A stretch of DNA of 64,000 nucleotides from an uncultured Pelagibacteraceae bacterium (GCA_902613755.1 CACMIH010000001.1:62001-126000); one strand, 5' to 3'; positions 18,256 through 27,694 are shown, counted from the stretch's first letter. Notes: generated from the sequence alone by a model not told the origin. Translations and numbers: made by a program.

Positions 18256-19011
18256 ATGATAAAGATAAATTCAAAAAATGTAGATGTTTTCTATGGAAAG
18301 AAACAAGCTCTATTCAATATAAACTTAGATATTGAAGAAAATCAGGTTACAGCACTAATTGGTCCTTCAGGTTGTGGTAAATCTACTTTTTTAAGATGTC
18401 TTAATAGAATGAATGATGTGATTGATATATGCAGAGTTAAAGGTCAGATTATTATCAATGATTTTGATATCAATGACAAGAGTTGTGATGTAGTTAGATT
18501 AAGAGAAAAAATTGGTATGGTTTTTCAAAAACCAAATCCTTTTCCTAAGACTATTTATGAAAACATTTCTTATGGCCCAACAATTCATGGCATGGCTCAA
18601 TCAAAAAATGAAATGGATGAAATAGTTGAAAATAGCTTAAAAAAAGCAGCGTTATGGGAAGAGGTCAAAGATAGACTTCATGAACCAGGAACTGGTTTGT
18701 CTGGTGGACAACAACAAAGATTATGCATAGCAAGGGCTATTTCAGTTAAACCTGAAGTTATTCTTATGGACGAGCCTTGTTCTGCTTTAGATCCTATTGC
18801 TACAGCTCAAATAGAAGAACTAATTGATGAGTTAAAAAAAGACCATACTATTATAATAGTTACTCATTCAATGGCTCAAGCAGCAAGAGTATCCCAAAAC
18901 ACAGGCTTTTTTCATTTAGGAGAATTGATAGAACATGGTTCTACTGATAAAATATTTAAGAATCCTGAAAATAAAAGAACTCAGGATTATATTACAGGGA
19001 GGTTTGGATAA
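18256..19011 (+). CDS. pstB: Phosphate ABC transporter ATP-binding protein PstB
   Basis: ATPase of the Pst importer, 251 aa from the chosen start. Walker [10 protein letters not shown] at 36-44, Q-loop [15 protein letters not shown] typical of PstB, signature LSGGQQQR, Walker [14 protein letters not shown], and the H-loop VTHSMAQA. The ATG at 18256 follows GGAG by five bases and gives the usual PstB N-terminus; an in-frame ATG at 18235 would extend into pstA without an SD. The stop overlaps the phoU start by one base. Confidence 0.95.
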   Translation: MIKINSKNVDVFYGKKQALFNINLDIEENQVTALIGPSGCGKSTFLRCLNRMNDVIDICRVKGQIIINDFDINDKSCDVVRLREKIGMVFQKPNPFPKTIYENISYGPTIHGMAQSKNEMDEIVENSLKKAALWEEVKDRLHEPGTGLSGGQQQRLCIARAISVKPEVILMDEPCSALDPIATAQIEELIDELKKDHTIIIVTHSMAQAARVSQNTGFFHLGELIEHGSTDKIFKNPENKRTQDYITGRFG

Positions 19012-19718
19012 TGGTTGAAGCACCACATACGGTTAAGTCTTACGAGGAAGAACTTAAAAATTTAAATAGTAATATAATTAAAATGGGTGGTTTTTGCGAG
19101 GAGTCATTAGGCAAGGCTATTCAAGCCATTACCACAAGAAATAGTGATAATGCGGAAGCTGTTATAAAAGATGACGAAAAAATAGATAAGTTTGAAACTT
19201 TAATAGAGCAACAGGTGGTAAATCTAATTGCTTTAAGACAACCAATGGCAATAGATTTAAGAGAAACTGTAACCGCATTGAAAATTTCATCTGATTTAGA
19301 ACGAATAGGTGATTTGGCAAAGAATATTTCAAAAAGAACATTATTATTAAATGAAAATTTACCAAAAAATTTGACCGAAGCTTTGGTAAGAGTTTCTTCT
19401 AATGTTCAAAAACAACTCAAATCTATTTTGGATGCATATTTAGATAGGTCATCTGCTATGGCTATAAATGTTTGGGAAGGTGATGAACAAATAGATGATT
19501 TAACAAATTTATGTATGCAAGAAGTAATAAAATATTTGAAGGAAGACGAAAAAAATCTAGATGATGGTACTCATTTATTATTTGTTACTAAAAATATTGA
19601 ACGTATCGGTGATCACACAACAAACGTTGCAGAGCAGGTATATTATTTAGTTACAGGAGAGTATTTAGAAGGAGATCGTCCAAAAGGAACAGAGCCAATA
19701 GTAACAGGAGAAAAGTAA
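19011..19718 (+). CDS. phoU: Phosphate signalling regulator PhoU
   Basis: Cytoplasmic negative regulator that couples Pst activity to PhoR. 235 aa, all alpha-helical, with two PhoU repeats; each carries the acidic metal-binding type motif (SSDLERIGDLAKNI near residues 93-107 and TKNIERIGDHTTNVAEQ near 193-209). Coupled to pstB by a TAATG overlap and followed by phoB after 3 bases, the standard pstSCAB-phoU-phoB order. The hydrophilic C-terminal tail is short and unremarkable. Confidence 0.95.
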   Translation: MVEAPHTVKSYEEELKNLNSNIIKMGGFCEESLGKAIQAITTRNSDNAEAVIKDDEKIDKFETLIEQQVVNLIALRQPMAIDLRETVTALKISSDLERIGDLAKNISKRTLLLNENLPKNLTEALVRVSSNVQKQLKSILDAYLDRSSAMAINVWEGDEQIDDLTNLCMQEVIKYLKEDEKNLDDGTHLLFVTKNIERIGDHTTNVAEQVYYLVTGEYLEGDRPKGTEPIVTGEK

Positions 19719-19721
19719 TAG

Positions 19722-20405
19722 ATGTCTGCTCATGTGTTTATTGCTGAAGATGAAACTTCAATAGTAACGCTGCTAAAATATAATCTTGAAAAAGAAGGTC
19801 ACAAAGTAAGCTATTCCGAAAATGGTGAAGATGCACTTAAACAAATTAAAGATAAGCATCCTGACTTAATATTAATGGATTGGATGTTGCCAGATTTGTC
19901 GGGTGTTGAAATATGTAAGAATTTAAAAAAAGACAAAAAGTATAACGACATACCTGTAATAATGTTGACAGCAAAAGGTGAGGAAGAGGACAAATTAAGA
20001 GCTTTTGATACAGGTGCAGATGATTATGTAACAAAGCCATTTAGTCAAAAAGAACTTAATGCAAGAATTAAATCACTACTTAGAAGATCAAAACCACAAT
20101 CATCTGCTGATGTTGTTGAATTTACAGATCTAAAAATAGATAGAATAACAAAAAGAGTTTATAGAAATAATGTTGAAATAACTTTAGGACCTACAGAATT
20201 TAAATTATTAGATTTTTTTATCAAAAATCCAAAAAGAGTATATTCACGAGAACAACTATTAAACAATGTTTGGGGTGAAAACATTTATGTAGAATCTAGA
20301 ACAGTCGATGTACATATTAGAAGATTAAGACAAGCTATTAATATAGATAAAACCAAACCATTAATTAGAACTGTAAGATCAGCAGGTTATTCTTTAGAAT
20401 CTTGA
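19722..20405 (+). CDS. phoB: Phosphate-regulon response regulator PhoB
   Basis: Transcription factor activated by PhoR that binds Pho boxes. 227 aa of OmpR/PhoB type. Receiver domain 1-120 with acidic pocket E9-D10-E11, phospho-acceptor D53 in LILMDWMLPD, the conserved Thr in MLTAKG and Lys in YVTKPFS. Winged-helix DNA-binding domain about 130-227 with TLGPTEFKLLDF and SRTVDVHIRRLRQAI. It ends the pst operon and its last 19 bases overlap the convergent phosphatase gene. It is the obvious candidate to bind the boxes at 14395 and 10649. Confidence 0.94.
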   Translation: MSAHVFIAEDETSIVTLLKYNLEKEGHKVSYSENGEDALKQIKDKHPDLILMDWMLPDLSGVEICKNLKKDKKYNDIPVIMLTAKGEEEDKLRAFDTGADDYVTKPFSQKELNARIKSLLRRSKPQSSADVVEFTDLKIDRITKRVYRNNVEITLGPTEFKLLDFFIKNPKRVYSREQLLNNVWGENIYVESRTVDVHIRRLRQAINIDKTKPLIRTVRSAGYSLES

Positions 20406-20911
20406 AGGTCTTTAGGTCTCATAAATTCCTTAATTAAACCATTTCCATCTAATTTATTCCATTCATTAAAATCAAAATAAATTTTTGCAAAAGCTGATGT
20501 TGGAAATTTATAGTTTAATAACTTAAAATGATTGTTGTTATGATTTTTTGTCAGTGATCTTACTAGATTTCTAACAGCAGGCTCGTGGTTAATTAAAAGC
20601 ACAGATTTAAATTTTTTAGGTGTTTTTTTTATTATATCTATAATTTTATCTTCACTTGATAGGTATAATTTTTTCGAAGAAATAATTTTTTTTGGTTTTT
20701 CTATTTTTTTTAATAAAATTTTTAACGTTTTCTTTGTTCTTTTTGATGATGAAAGTAATATGTAATCAAACTTATATTTTTTTTTAACAAAAAATTCACA
20801 AATCTTTTTTGCATTTTTCTTGCCACGCTTACTTAAAGGTCTTTCATGATCCTCAAGATTTGGATGGTCCCAGCTAGATTTTGCATGACGCATAACGTAT
20901 AATTTGAGCAT
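20387..20911 (-). CDS. SixA-like histidine phosphatase
   Basis: Histidine phosphatase superfamily (branch 1) protein, 174 aa from the chosen ATG. The catalytic motif is MRHAKSSW near the N-terminus, the second conserved His is in LINHEPAVRNL, and DHERPLSKRGKKNAKKI is the SixA/phosphohistidine-phosphatase signature. The longest ORF starts 31 residues upstream, inside ppk and without homologous character, so the ATG at 20911 is preferred. It is divergent from ppk with only 13 bases between start codons and overlaps phoB at the tail. The likely substrate is a phosphohistidine protein; the partner is unknown. Confidence 0.82.
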   Translation of the reverse strand: MLKLYVMRHAKSSWDHPNLEDHERPLSKRGKKNAKKICEFFVKKKYKFDYILLSSSKRTKKTLKILLKKIEKPKKIISSKKLYLSSEDKIIDIIKKTPKKFKSVLLINHEPAVRNLVRSLTKNHNNNHFKLLNYKFPTSAFAKIYFDFNEWNKLDGNGLIKEFMRPKDLQDSKE

Positions 20912-20924
20912 AAAGTTTAAATAT

Positions 20925-23075
20925 ATGACTGCGTTAAAAAAACAAGATAAAGAAATACTTAAATCTAAATACATAAATAGAGAATTGTCTTGGCTCAAAT
21001 TCAACGACAGAGTTCTTCTAGAAGCCCAAAATATTGAAAACCCACTTTATGAAAGAATTAAATTTTTATCTATAGCTGGATCAAATTTAGATGAATTCTT
21101 TATGGTACGTGTCGCAGGTTTATATAGCCAAATCAAGCAAGAGGTAGATTCTCTTAGCTCTGATGGTCTTACTCCTGATGAACAAATGAGTGAAGTTATT
21201 TTGGAAACAAATAATCTTCTTAATAAACAAAATAAAATATATAGAGATTTAATTCTTCAATTAAAAAAAGCAAATATAAGTATAGTTAAACCTGAAAATT
21301 TAAGTAAATCGGATCAGAAAAGATTATTTAAAATTTTTAATGAAGAAATTTACCCTCTGCTAACACCATCAGCAATAGATCCAGCTCATCCCTTTCCATT
21401 TATTGCAAATCAAGGAAGAGCATTAGTTATGAGATTAAATAAGAAAAACAAAAAAAGAGTTTTAAATGCAATAATAGTAATTCCAAAAGCTTTATCAAGA
21501 TTTATTGAAATAGATGGAAATAAAAGTTTTAAAAAATTTTTAATTATTGATGATGTTATAAGTTTTTTTGCTTCTGAAATTTTCCCTGATCATGATTTAG
21601 ATAAAAAAATGTTATTTAGGGTTATAAGGGATAGTGACGTTGAAATTCAAGAGGAAGCTGAAGATTTAGTAAGATCTTTTGAATTGGCATTAAAAAGAAG
21701 AAGAACAGGTGACATAGTACGTTTAGAAATTTTAAAAAATAGTAATAATGAATTAATTAAGTTTATAACCAATAAGTTAAACGTGAAATCTGAATACATC
21801 TACGAAATAGAAGGCATTGTTGGAATTCAAGATATCGACCAAGTTTGTAAAATTAAAAATTCTAAATTAAGATTTAAAAATTTCAATCCTAGAGAGGTTG
21901 AGAGATTAAAGGAATTTAATAATAATTTTTTTGATACTATAAAAAAAAAAGATTTGATAGTTCATCACCCTTTTGAAACATTTGATGCTGTCATTGAGTT
22001 TTTAAATCAAGCCGCATATGATAAAAAAGTTATAGCAATTAAACAAACCCTATACAGAACAACTTTAGACTCTCCAATTGTTAAAGCCTTAATAACAGCA
22101 GCTGAAAATGGAAAGACAGTGACTGCTTTAATAGAGATCAAAGCAAGATTTGATGAAGAAGCAAACATTCAACTTTCAAGAAGTTTAGAAAAGGCAGGAA
22201 TTCAAATAGTTTATGGTTTTGCAAAATATAAAACACATGCAAAATCATCTTTAATATTAAGAAAAGAGCAGGGAAAAATTCAAACTTATATACATCTGGG
22301 AACTGGCAATTATCACCCAGTTAATGCAAAAATTTATACTGACTTATCTTTATTTAGCTCTGATAAAAAAATAGCAACTGATGTGGAAAAATTTTTTAAT
22401 TATGTAACTGGTTATTCAAAACCACGAAATCTTAGTAAAATATCTATATCACCAATTAATCTTAGGGAAACTTTAAACAAATGTATTGCTAACGAGATAG
22501 CAAATGTCAAAAAAGGTAAAAAAGGTGAAATATGGGCCAAAATGAATTCCTTAGTAGATCCAGCGATAATTGATAAATTTTACGAAGCTTCAAATGCTGG
22601 AGTAAAGATATTTTTATTTGTAAGAGGTGTTTGTTGTTTAAGACCTGGAGTTAAAGATAAATCTGAAAATATAATAGTTAAAAGCATGATTGGAAGATTT
22701 TTGGAACATTCAAGAATTTATTGTTTTGCAAATGGAGAAACAATGCCTAGTAGAGATGCAAAAGTTTTTATTTCATCAGCAGACTTAATGCCAAGAAATT
22801 TAAATCGAAGAGTAGAACTTCTAGTTCCAATTGAAAATCAAACAGTCCACGAGCAAGTTCTTGATCAAATTATGTTAGCTAATTTTTTAGATAAAAAACA
22901 AAGTTGGGAACTTGATGTTAGTGGAAATTATAAAAAAATTAAATATAGTGAGAATGATTCTTTTTCAGCTCATGATTATTTTATGAATAATCCTAGTTTA
23001 TCTGGAAGAGGTAAAGCTAAATTAAAAATAAAACCAAAAAAATTAAACTTAAGATTAATTAAAAGTGGAAATTAA
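20925..23075 (+). CDS. ppk: Polyphosphate kinase 1
   Basis: Reversibly polymerises the ATP gamma-phosphate into polyphosphate at the membrane. 716 aa, typical for PPK1 (E. coli 688). N-terminal YINRELSWLKFNDRVLLEA, SNLDEFFMVRVAG and the catalytic half with VIAIKQTLYRT, ARFDEEANI, the phospho-His in KTHAKSSL, GTGNYHP, and the second His in EHSRIYCF. I use the ATG at 20925; an in-frame TTG at 20904 would overlap the divergent phosphatase start. ppx follows with an 11-base overlap, so storage and hydrolysis genes are coupled. Confidence 0.95.
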   Translation: MTALKKQDKEILKSKYINRELSWLKFNDRVLLEAQNIENPLYERIKFLSIAGSNLDEFFMVRVAGLYSQIKQEVDSLSSDGLTPDEQMSEVILETNNLLNKQNKIYRDLILQLKKANISIVKPENLSKSDQKRLFKIFNEEIYPLLTPSAIDPAHPFPFIANQGRALVMRLNKKNKKRVLNAIIVIPKALSRFIEIDGNKSFKKFLIIDDVISFFASEIFPDHDLDKKMLFRVIRDSDVEIQEEAEDLVRSFELALKRRRTGDIVRLEILKNSNNELIKFITNKLNVKSEYIYEIEGIVGIQDIDQVCKIKNSKLRFKNFNPREVERLKEFNNNFFDTIKKKDLIVHHPFETFDAVIEFLNQAAYDKKVIAIKQTLYRTTLDSPIVKALITAAENGKTVTALIEIKARFDEEANIQLSRSLEKAGIQIVYGFAKYKTHAKSSLILRKEQGKIQTYIHLGTGNYHPVNAKIYTDLSLFSSDKKIATDVEKFFNYVTGYSKPRNLSKISISPINLRETLNKCIANEIANVKKGKKGEIWAKMNSLVDPAIIDKFYEASNAGVKIFLFVRGVCCLRPGVKDKSENIIVKSMIGRFLEHSRIYCFANGETMPSRDAKVFISSADLMPRNLNRRVELLVPIENQTVHEQVLDQIMLANFLDKKQSWELDVSGNYKKIKYSENDSFSAHDYFMNNPSLSGRGKAKLKIKPKKLNLRLIKSGN

Positions 23076-24576
23076 AGTTTATAAAAATAAACAAAATTTA
23101 AAATTAAAACCTGCCAAATTAGCAGTTATTGATATAGGTTCTAATTCTATTAGGATGCTAATTTATGAAGATTTCAGCTCTTCTCGTGTGCCTTTTTTTA
23201 ATGAAAAAGCTGTTTGTGAACTTGGTAAAAATTTAGATAAATCAAGAAAACTTCATAAGTCTGGAGTTGATTACGCTCAAAAAGTATTGAAGAGATTTTC
23301 AGAGATTTTAAATGTTTCTAAAATTGTTAATTTAAAAATAATAGCAACTGCAGTTTTAAGAGAGGCAACCGATTCAAAACCATTTATTGAATATGTAGAA
23401 AACCTTTTTAAGAAAAATATAGAAATCTTAAGCGGTGAAGAAGAAGCAATTTGTTCAGCAGAAGGTGTTAAAATTGGATTTGATAATGTAGATGGGTTAG
23501 TTGCTGATCTAGGTGGAGGTAGTTTAGAATTGGCTAGAGTTGAAAATGGTTTGATTACTAATAAAACATCTTTTCCTTTAGGTGTTTTAAGATTAATTAA
23601 TAATCCAATTGTAAAAAAGAGAAACCTTTCTAAATATATAAAAAAACTTTTCAAAGACGAGAAATGGTTATCTAAAAAAAAATTTGAAAATCTATATTTA
23701 GTAGGTGGAACATGGAGAGCTTTATTTAAACTTCATTTGTTTCAAAATAAACACCCTGTCCACATAATTCATCAGTATTCGGTAAATTATGAAACTATAT
23801 CATCATTTTTAGAAAAAATTGCATCTTTCAATAAAGCAAAACTAAAAACAGTTGAATATATATCTAAATCTAGAACACCTTATCTACCATACAGCTCTAT
23901 AATATTAGATGAGATCATGAATGTAACAAATCCAAAAAACATAATATGTTCTATAAGCGGAATTAGAGAGGGATCTCTAGCAAAAGATTACTTTAAAAAT
24001 ATTGATAACTCTCAAGTTTTTGAGAAATCATTAGAATATATTTCTAAGAAAAGAGGTGATTTGGGATTAACTTACAAAAAATATCATGAATTTATCAAAC
24101 CTGTATTTGAGGGTAATGAACATTTTAATGAAAAATTACTTAATTTGGCTTGTGTTTTAAGTCATATGGATTGGGGACTTGGTGCTTTTCAAAAGGCAGA
24201 ATTAGTTTTTCAAGAAACATTAAATACCCCTTTATTGAGACTTTCACATAAAGAAAGAATTCAGATAGCTCTTTCATGTTATTGGAGGTACTGCAGCATT
24301 AAATACAACCCTAAAATAGAATATTTGACATTTTTAAATAATAATGAAATTTTTTCTAGTAAACAAGTTGGTGCAGCCTTAAGATTTGCTCACTCACTTA
24401 CATCTATTTCAACTATCTTCTTAGAGGAATTTAAATTGTATAAAAGAGGTAACTCTGTATTTTTAAAAATTCCAGCACAACATCAAGAAATAATTTCTAA
24501 ACAAGTTACAAAAAGATTTAAAGCTCTTGCACGAGAATTATTTTTAGAACCAAGAGTATTATATTCAAATAGTTAA
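23065..24576 (+). CDS. ppx: Exopolyphosphatase (Ppx/GppA family)
   Basis: Hydrolyses polyphosphate or pppGpp. 503 aa, full length for the long Ppx form. N-terminal phosphate loop AVIDIGSNSIRM, catalytic-Glu region near SGEEEAICSAEGV, second loop ADLGGGSLELA, and a C-terminal HD-like helical half. The start is GTG at 23065 within the end of ppk; it is the only plausible start before the conserved AVIDIGS, as there is no ATG in the preceding codons. Together with ppk it extends the phosphate block. A hairpin terminator follows 145 bases later. Confidence 0.92.
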   Translation: MEIKVYKNKQNLKLKPAKLAVIDIGSNSIRMLIYEDFSSSRVPFFNEKAVCELGKNLDKSRKLHKSGVDYAQKVLKRFSEILNVSKIVNLKIIATAVLREATDSKPFIEYVENLFKKNIEILSGEEEAICSAEGVKIGFDNVDGLVADLGGGSLELARVENGLITNKTSFPLGVLRLINNPIVKKRNLSKYIKKLFKDEKWLSKKKFENLYLVGGTWRALFKLHLFQNKHPVHIIHQYSVNYETISSFLEKIASFNKAKLKTVEYISKSRTPYLPYSSIILDEIMNVTNPKNIICSISGIREGSLAKDYFKNIDNSQVFEKSLEYISKKRGDLGLTYKKYHEFIKPVFEGNEHFNEKLLNLACVLSHMDWGLGAFQKAELVFQETLNTPLLRLSHKERIQIALSCYWRYCSIKYNPKIEYLTFLNNNEIFSSKQVGAALRFAHSLTSISTIFLEEFKLYKRGNSVFLKIPAQHQEIISKQVTKRFKALARELFLEPRVLYSNS

Positions 24577-24721
24577 ACTCTTTAAAAAAAAACACAACTA
24601 TTAGTTTAATAATAGTTTCTTTGTAATAAATTTTTAATAAAAAATAAATATTTCATTCATTTTTATTACATAAATAAATTATAAAATATTTAAATATTTA
24701 ATTATCAACCCACCCCTTAAT

Positions 24722-24755
24722 ATACGCTCGATTAATTTTATCGGGCGTATTTATT
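24722..24755 (+). terminator. Terminator downstream of ppx
   Basis: An 11-bp stem ATACGCTCGAT / ATCGGGCGTAT (one T-G wobble) with a TAATTTT loop at 24722-24750, followed by TTATT. It is the only structured element in the 195-base gap between ppx and the convergent aquaporin gene. Confidence 0.62.
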
Positions 24756-24771
24756 ATAACTTTAAAATTTT

Positions 24772-25431
24772 TTAATTTTTTTTTAAGAATAATTTTTTTG
24801 CAATAAAAACAGCAATTAACATACCAATTAATTCAGCAACTATATAAAAAGGAGTGTTTAAATAACTTATACCAGTAAAAGACTCTGTGAATGTTCTTGC
24901 TATTGCTACAGCAGGATTTGCAAAGGATGTTGATGAAGTAAACCAATAACCAGCTGTAATATATAACCCAACAGATGCAGCTACAGTAATTTTACCTGAC
25001 TTCATGGATCCAAAAATAATGATTATTAGTCCTAAAGTAGCAATAATTTCTGATACAAAAATGTAGATACCATCTCTTGATTTTGTCGATAATTCAAAAA
25101 TCTGATGTTCAAAAAAGAAATTAGCTAAAGCCACACCTAACAAACATCCTAGGATCTGAGCTGAAATATAAAAGGGTAGAAGACGTTTTTTTAACTTTCC
25201 TGTAATTGTCATAGCAATACTTACAAATGGATTGAAATGAGCCCCAGACACATCAGCAAAAACAGTTATTAGCACAAACAATCCAGCTCCAGTTGCTATA
25301 GTATTTGCAATTAGCATTACCGCTGTATCATCGGTAAGATTTTCCGCCATTAAACCTGATCCAACTATGATCATTACCAGAAAACAACTTCCAATAAATT
25401 CTGAAAGAAAATATCTATTTTTATTTTTCAT
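24772..25431 (-). CDS. aqpS: MIP-family channel, AqpS-like (arsenite/metalloid aquaporin)
   Basis: Aquaporin/glycerol-facilitator, 219 aa with six membrane helices. The first pore loop is HFNPFVSIA (NPF in place of NPA), the second FANPAVAIAR with the selectivity-filter Arg. It overlaps arsC upstream by 11 bases, matching the Sinorhizobium aqpS-arsC arrangement in which the channel lets arsenite made by ArsC leave the cell by diffusion. No ArsB or Acr3 pump is seen nearby. Water or glycerol transport are alternatives; the coupling to arsC is the main argument. Confidence 0.85.
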   Translation of the reverse strand: MKNKNRYFLSEFIGSCFLVMIIVGSGLMAENLTDDTAVMLIANTIATGAGLFVLITVFADVSGAHFNPFVSIAMTITGKLKKRLLPFYISAQILGCLLGVALANFFFEHQIFELSTKSRDGIYIFVSEIIATLGLIIIIFGSMKSGKITVAASVGLYITAGYWFTSSTSFANPAVAIARTFTESFTGISYLNTPFYIVAELIGMLIAVFIAKKLFLKKN

Positions 25432-25852
25432 CTAGCCAATCTTTAATTTTATTGCTTATAATATTGAAAGTGTTTCTAATGATTATTTGCTTTTCTTCGT
25501 CATTAGCATTTTGAAGTTTAGTTACTGGATCGTCTATATCCCAGTGTATAATTTGGTTTTTATCAGGCCAAATAGGACATACCTCATTATTTGCATTATT
25601 GCATACCGTTATTACGTGATCCATCTTTATTTCATTATTTATAAACTCTTCAAAGTTTTTAGAACTATAATTAGATAGATCATAATTTTTATTTTTCTCT
25701 AAAAAACTTCTAACATCAATATTGATTTTTCCTGATGGATTACTACCAGCACTAAAAGCTTTAAATTTATTTGAGTATTCATTATTGATAATACTCTCAG
25801 CAATAATGCTTCTTGCTGAATTACCTGTACATACAAATAAAATATTTTTCAT
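25421..25852 (-). CDS. arsC: Arsenate reductase ArsC, thioredoxin-linked (LMW-PTPase fold)
   Basis: Reduces arsenate to arsenite. 143 aa. The PTPase-type active site C8-x5-R14 (VCTGNSARS) is at the N-terminus, and a resolving cysteine pair C84 and C92 (VCNNANNEVCPIWP) marks the thioredoxin-coupled ArsC class rather than a plain protein-tyrosine phosphatase. It sits between a 74-aa membrane-protein gene upstream (one-base overlap) and the aquaporin gene downstream, forming a three-gene transcript. Nearness to the high-affinity phosphate system makes sense, since Pst-type systems can admit arsenate in low-phosphate water. Confidence 0.92.
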   Translation of the reverse strand: MKNILFVCTGNSARSIIAESIINNEYSNKFKAFSAGSNPSGKINIDVRSFLEKNKNYDLSNYSSKNFEEFINNEIKMDHVITVCNNANNEVCPIWPDKNQIIHWDIDDPVTKLQNANDEEKQIIIRNTFNIISNKIKDWLDEK

Positions 25853-26076
25853 TAAAAAATAATTTTATAAATACCAATTACAAATAATGGAATTTGCAAT
25901 CCAAAATTTGTTAAAATAGCCTTATCCTTTAATAAGAAACCTGAAATTGTCCATCCAACAACTCCAAGCCCATGAAAATAAATATTCAGTGGGTAAATAT
26001 TAAGATTTGTAAGTAAAATACCAGTTAACACTAAGAGTGTACTGATCCACTTTAGATATTTTTTTAAAAATGACAT
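25852..26076 (-). CDS. Small membrane protein, 74 aa, in arsC operon
   Basis: Three hydrophobic segments (about 9-27, 33-48, 55-73) with a basic N-terminus, WISTLLVLTGILLTNLNIYPLN and VVGWTISGFLLKDKA. It resembles small conserved alphaproteobacterial membrane proteins (possibly the DUF6552 type), but I cannot confirm the family. It is the first gene of the arsenic transcript and overlaps arsC by one base, so it is translated with it. A role in arsenic handling is only suggested by this position. Confidence 0.7.
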   Translation of the reverse strand: MSFLKKYLKWISTLLVLTGILLTNLNIYPLNIYFHGLGVVGWTISGFLLKDKAILTNFGLQIPLFVIGIYKIIF

Positions 26077-26132
26077 TCAAAATTTATATGAATGTTTTGT
26101 TAAAGATTTATTACAATAAACTTTAATGTGAT

Positions 26133-27014
26133 TTAATTTTTTTGAAGTTCATAGATAGAAACGTAATGTTTCCTCTTAGGCAGTGGGATAATGGTTGGAA
26201 CTTTAGTCAATCTTGGTTTTATTGATTTATTTCCTACAATGATATTTTTATCATAATTATCTAAATCAACCTCAGGATGAGGGTTCCCATCATTAATTAA
26301 TGGCCACGCGTCACAAGCTCTATATCCAAATAAAATTAAGGGTCTTGAGTTATTCATTTGATTGTGTCCAGATCCATGAACTGATCTACAATGAAAAAAA
26401 ACGACCGTTCCAGCAGTTCCAGTTATAGAAACACTATCTTTAGTTCCTATTTTATCTTTCTTAGTGTCTATTTTTCCAACAAAATAATTTTCTTTGCTAT
26501 GGTGACTGTACAATTTCTTTTTGTGTGATTTTTTTATTATTTTAAGTGGCCCATTTTTTTCATAGCAATCATCTAAATATATACCAACTGTAATTAAATC
26601 ATCGTTTGTATGAGGGTAAAAAGCCCAATCTTGGTGCCATCCAATTTCACTTCCTTTTTTCTTATTTGGTAGTTTAAAATTTAATTTACCTAGATGAAAT
26701 CTTACTGTTCCACCTAATAATTTTTTAGCTATAGATATAATTCTTTTATCTCTAGATAATTCATAGAAGATTTTATGTCTGTTCTGAGGATTATTAAGTC
26801 TTAAAATTTCTTTATTTTTAGAAGAGCCTGAATTGTAGACAAAATGGTAATTATCATAGGATTGAGTTCCATTTGCACCATTACCATTTTTTTTCTTTTT
26901 CTCTTTTAAAATTACTTCATTAACAATTTTATTTATTTTATTTATCTTTGTTTGAGAAATTAGATTTTCTTTAACAAGAAAGCCATTTTTTTTAAATAAA
27001 TTCAAATCATTCAT
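26133..27014 (-). CDS. Phytanoyl-CoA dioxygenase (PhyH) family protein
   Basis: Fe(II)/2-oxoglutarate oxygenase, 293 aa. The metal triad can be placed at H127-x-D129 (GWHQDWAFYPH) and H213 (SVHGSGHN), with R224 (NNSRPLILFGY) as the likely 2-oxoglutarate contact. The N-terminal FKKNGFLVKENLIS is usual for the family. It hydroxylates a small organic substrate that cannot be named from sequence; marine relatives act on diverse metabolites. It is separated by 86 bases from the HCCA-isomerase-like gene upstream on the same strand, so they may share a transcript. Confidence 0.85.
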   Translation of the reverse strand: MNDLNLFKKNGFLVKENLISQTKINKINKIVNEVILKEKKKKNGNGANGTQSYDNYHFVYNSGSSKNKEILRLNNPQNRHKIFYELSRDKRIISIAKKLLGGTVRFHLGKLNFKLPNKKKGSEIGWHQDWAFYPHTNDDLITVGIYLDDCYEKNGPLKIIKKSHKKKLYSHHSKENYFVGKIDTKKDKIGTKDSVSITGTAGTVVFFHCRSVHGSGHNQMNNSRPLILFGYRACDAWPLINDGNPHPEVDLDNYDKNIIVGNKSIKPRLTKVPTIIPLPKRKHYVSIYELQKN

Positions 27015-27100
27015 AAATGCAGATTATAAATAAAAATAAATCTTCTTATAAAAAAATACAATGTTTAATTAAATTATTAATAAAATTTAGTAATTTTAAA

Positions 27101-27694
27101 TTATTTTTTTAATGCATCTTCAAGATAATCCAATCTATCTTGACCCCAAAAAATCTCATTATTTAAGACATATGAAGGAGCACCAAATACATGGTTATTA
27201 ACTGCATCTTTTGAATTTTTTTGGTACTCAATTTTTACTTCGTCAGTTAAAGCTAACTTTTTCATTTCCTCAAAATTTAAATTTAATTTTTCACAAATTT
27301 CCCGAAGTATTTTGTGATCTGAAAGATCTTTATCCATAGACCATAAATATTTTAAACACTCATTTCCAAAATGAAGTTTATTTCCCATTTTATTTGAGGC
27401 GATTACAAATTTTGCTGGCAAATGTGGATCACTAGGTGGAAAAAATTTTGGCTGTTTAATAATTGGCAAACCTAATTTATTTGAAATTCTCTCCATTTCC
27501 AAAAGTCTGTACTTTTGTCTTGCAGGGTGTCTTTTAGGAACTGGTAATCCTCCGGTATTTGGAAAAATTTCACCAACTAAATCAAGTGGTTTTTCTATTA
27601 CTTCTAAATTATATTGACTTACTATTTTTGTAAATCTATCAGCACCTAAGTAAGTAAATGGAGACAAGACACTAAAATAATATTCAATTTTCAT
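27101..27694 (-). CDS. 2-hydroxychromene-2-carboxylate isomerase / DsbA-family protein
   Basis: 197 aa, thioredoxin-fold kappa-GST relative. The N-terminal YYFSVLSPFTYLGADRF has the SPF/SPY glutathione-binding Ser region, PVPKRHPARQKYR is typical of HCCA isomerases, and the C-terminal FGAPSYVLNNEIFWGQDRLDYLE is a strong family signature. No CxxC is present, so it is not a disulfide oxidase. It lies 7 bases after the peroxiredoxin gene on the same strand, probably one operon. A naphthalene-pathway role is unlikely here; glutathione-dependent isomerisation of an unknown aromatic or carbonyl substrate is more likely. Confidence 0.83.
   Translation of the reverse strand: MKIEYYFSVLSPFTYLGADRFTKIVSQYNLEVIEKPLDLVGEIFPNTGGLPVPKRHPARQKYRLLEMERISNKLGLPIIKQPKFFPPSDPHLPAKFVIASNKMGNKLHFGNECLKYLWSMDKDLSDHKILREICEKLNLNFEEMKKLALTDEVKIEYQKNSKDAVNNHVFGAPSYVLNNEIFWGQDRLDYLEDALKK

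Noticed and set aside
20912-21004. N-terminal extension of the SixA-like phosphatase
   Set aside because: The extra 31 residues lie inside ppk and precede the normal family N-terminus; the ATG at 20911 is sufficient.
23277-23654. 125-aa minus-strand frame inside ppx
   Set aside because: Antisense shadow of ppx conserved motifs; no support as a gene.
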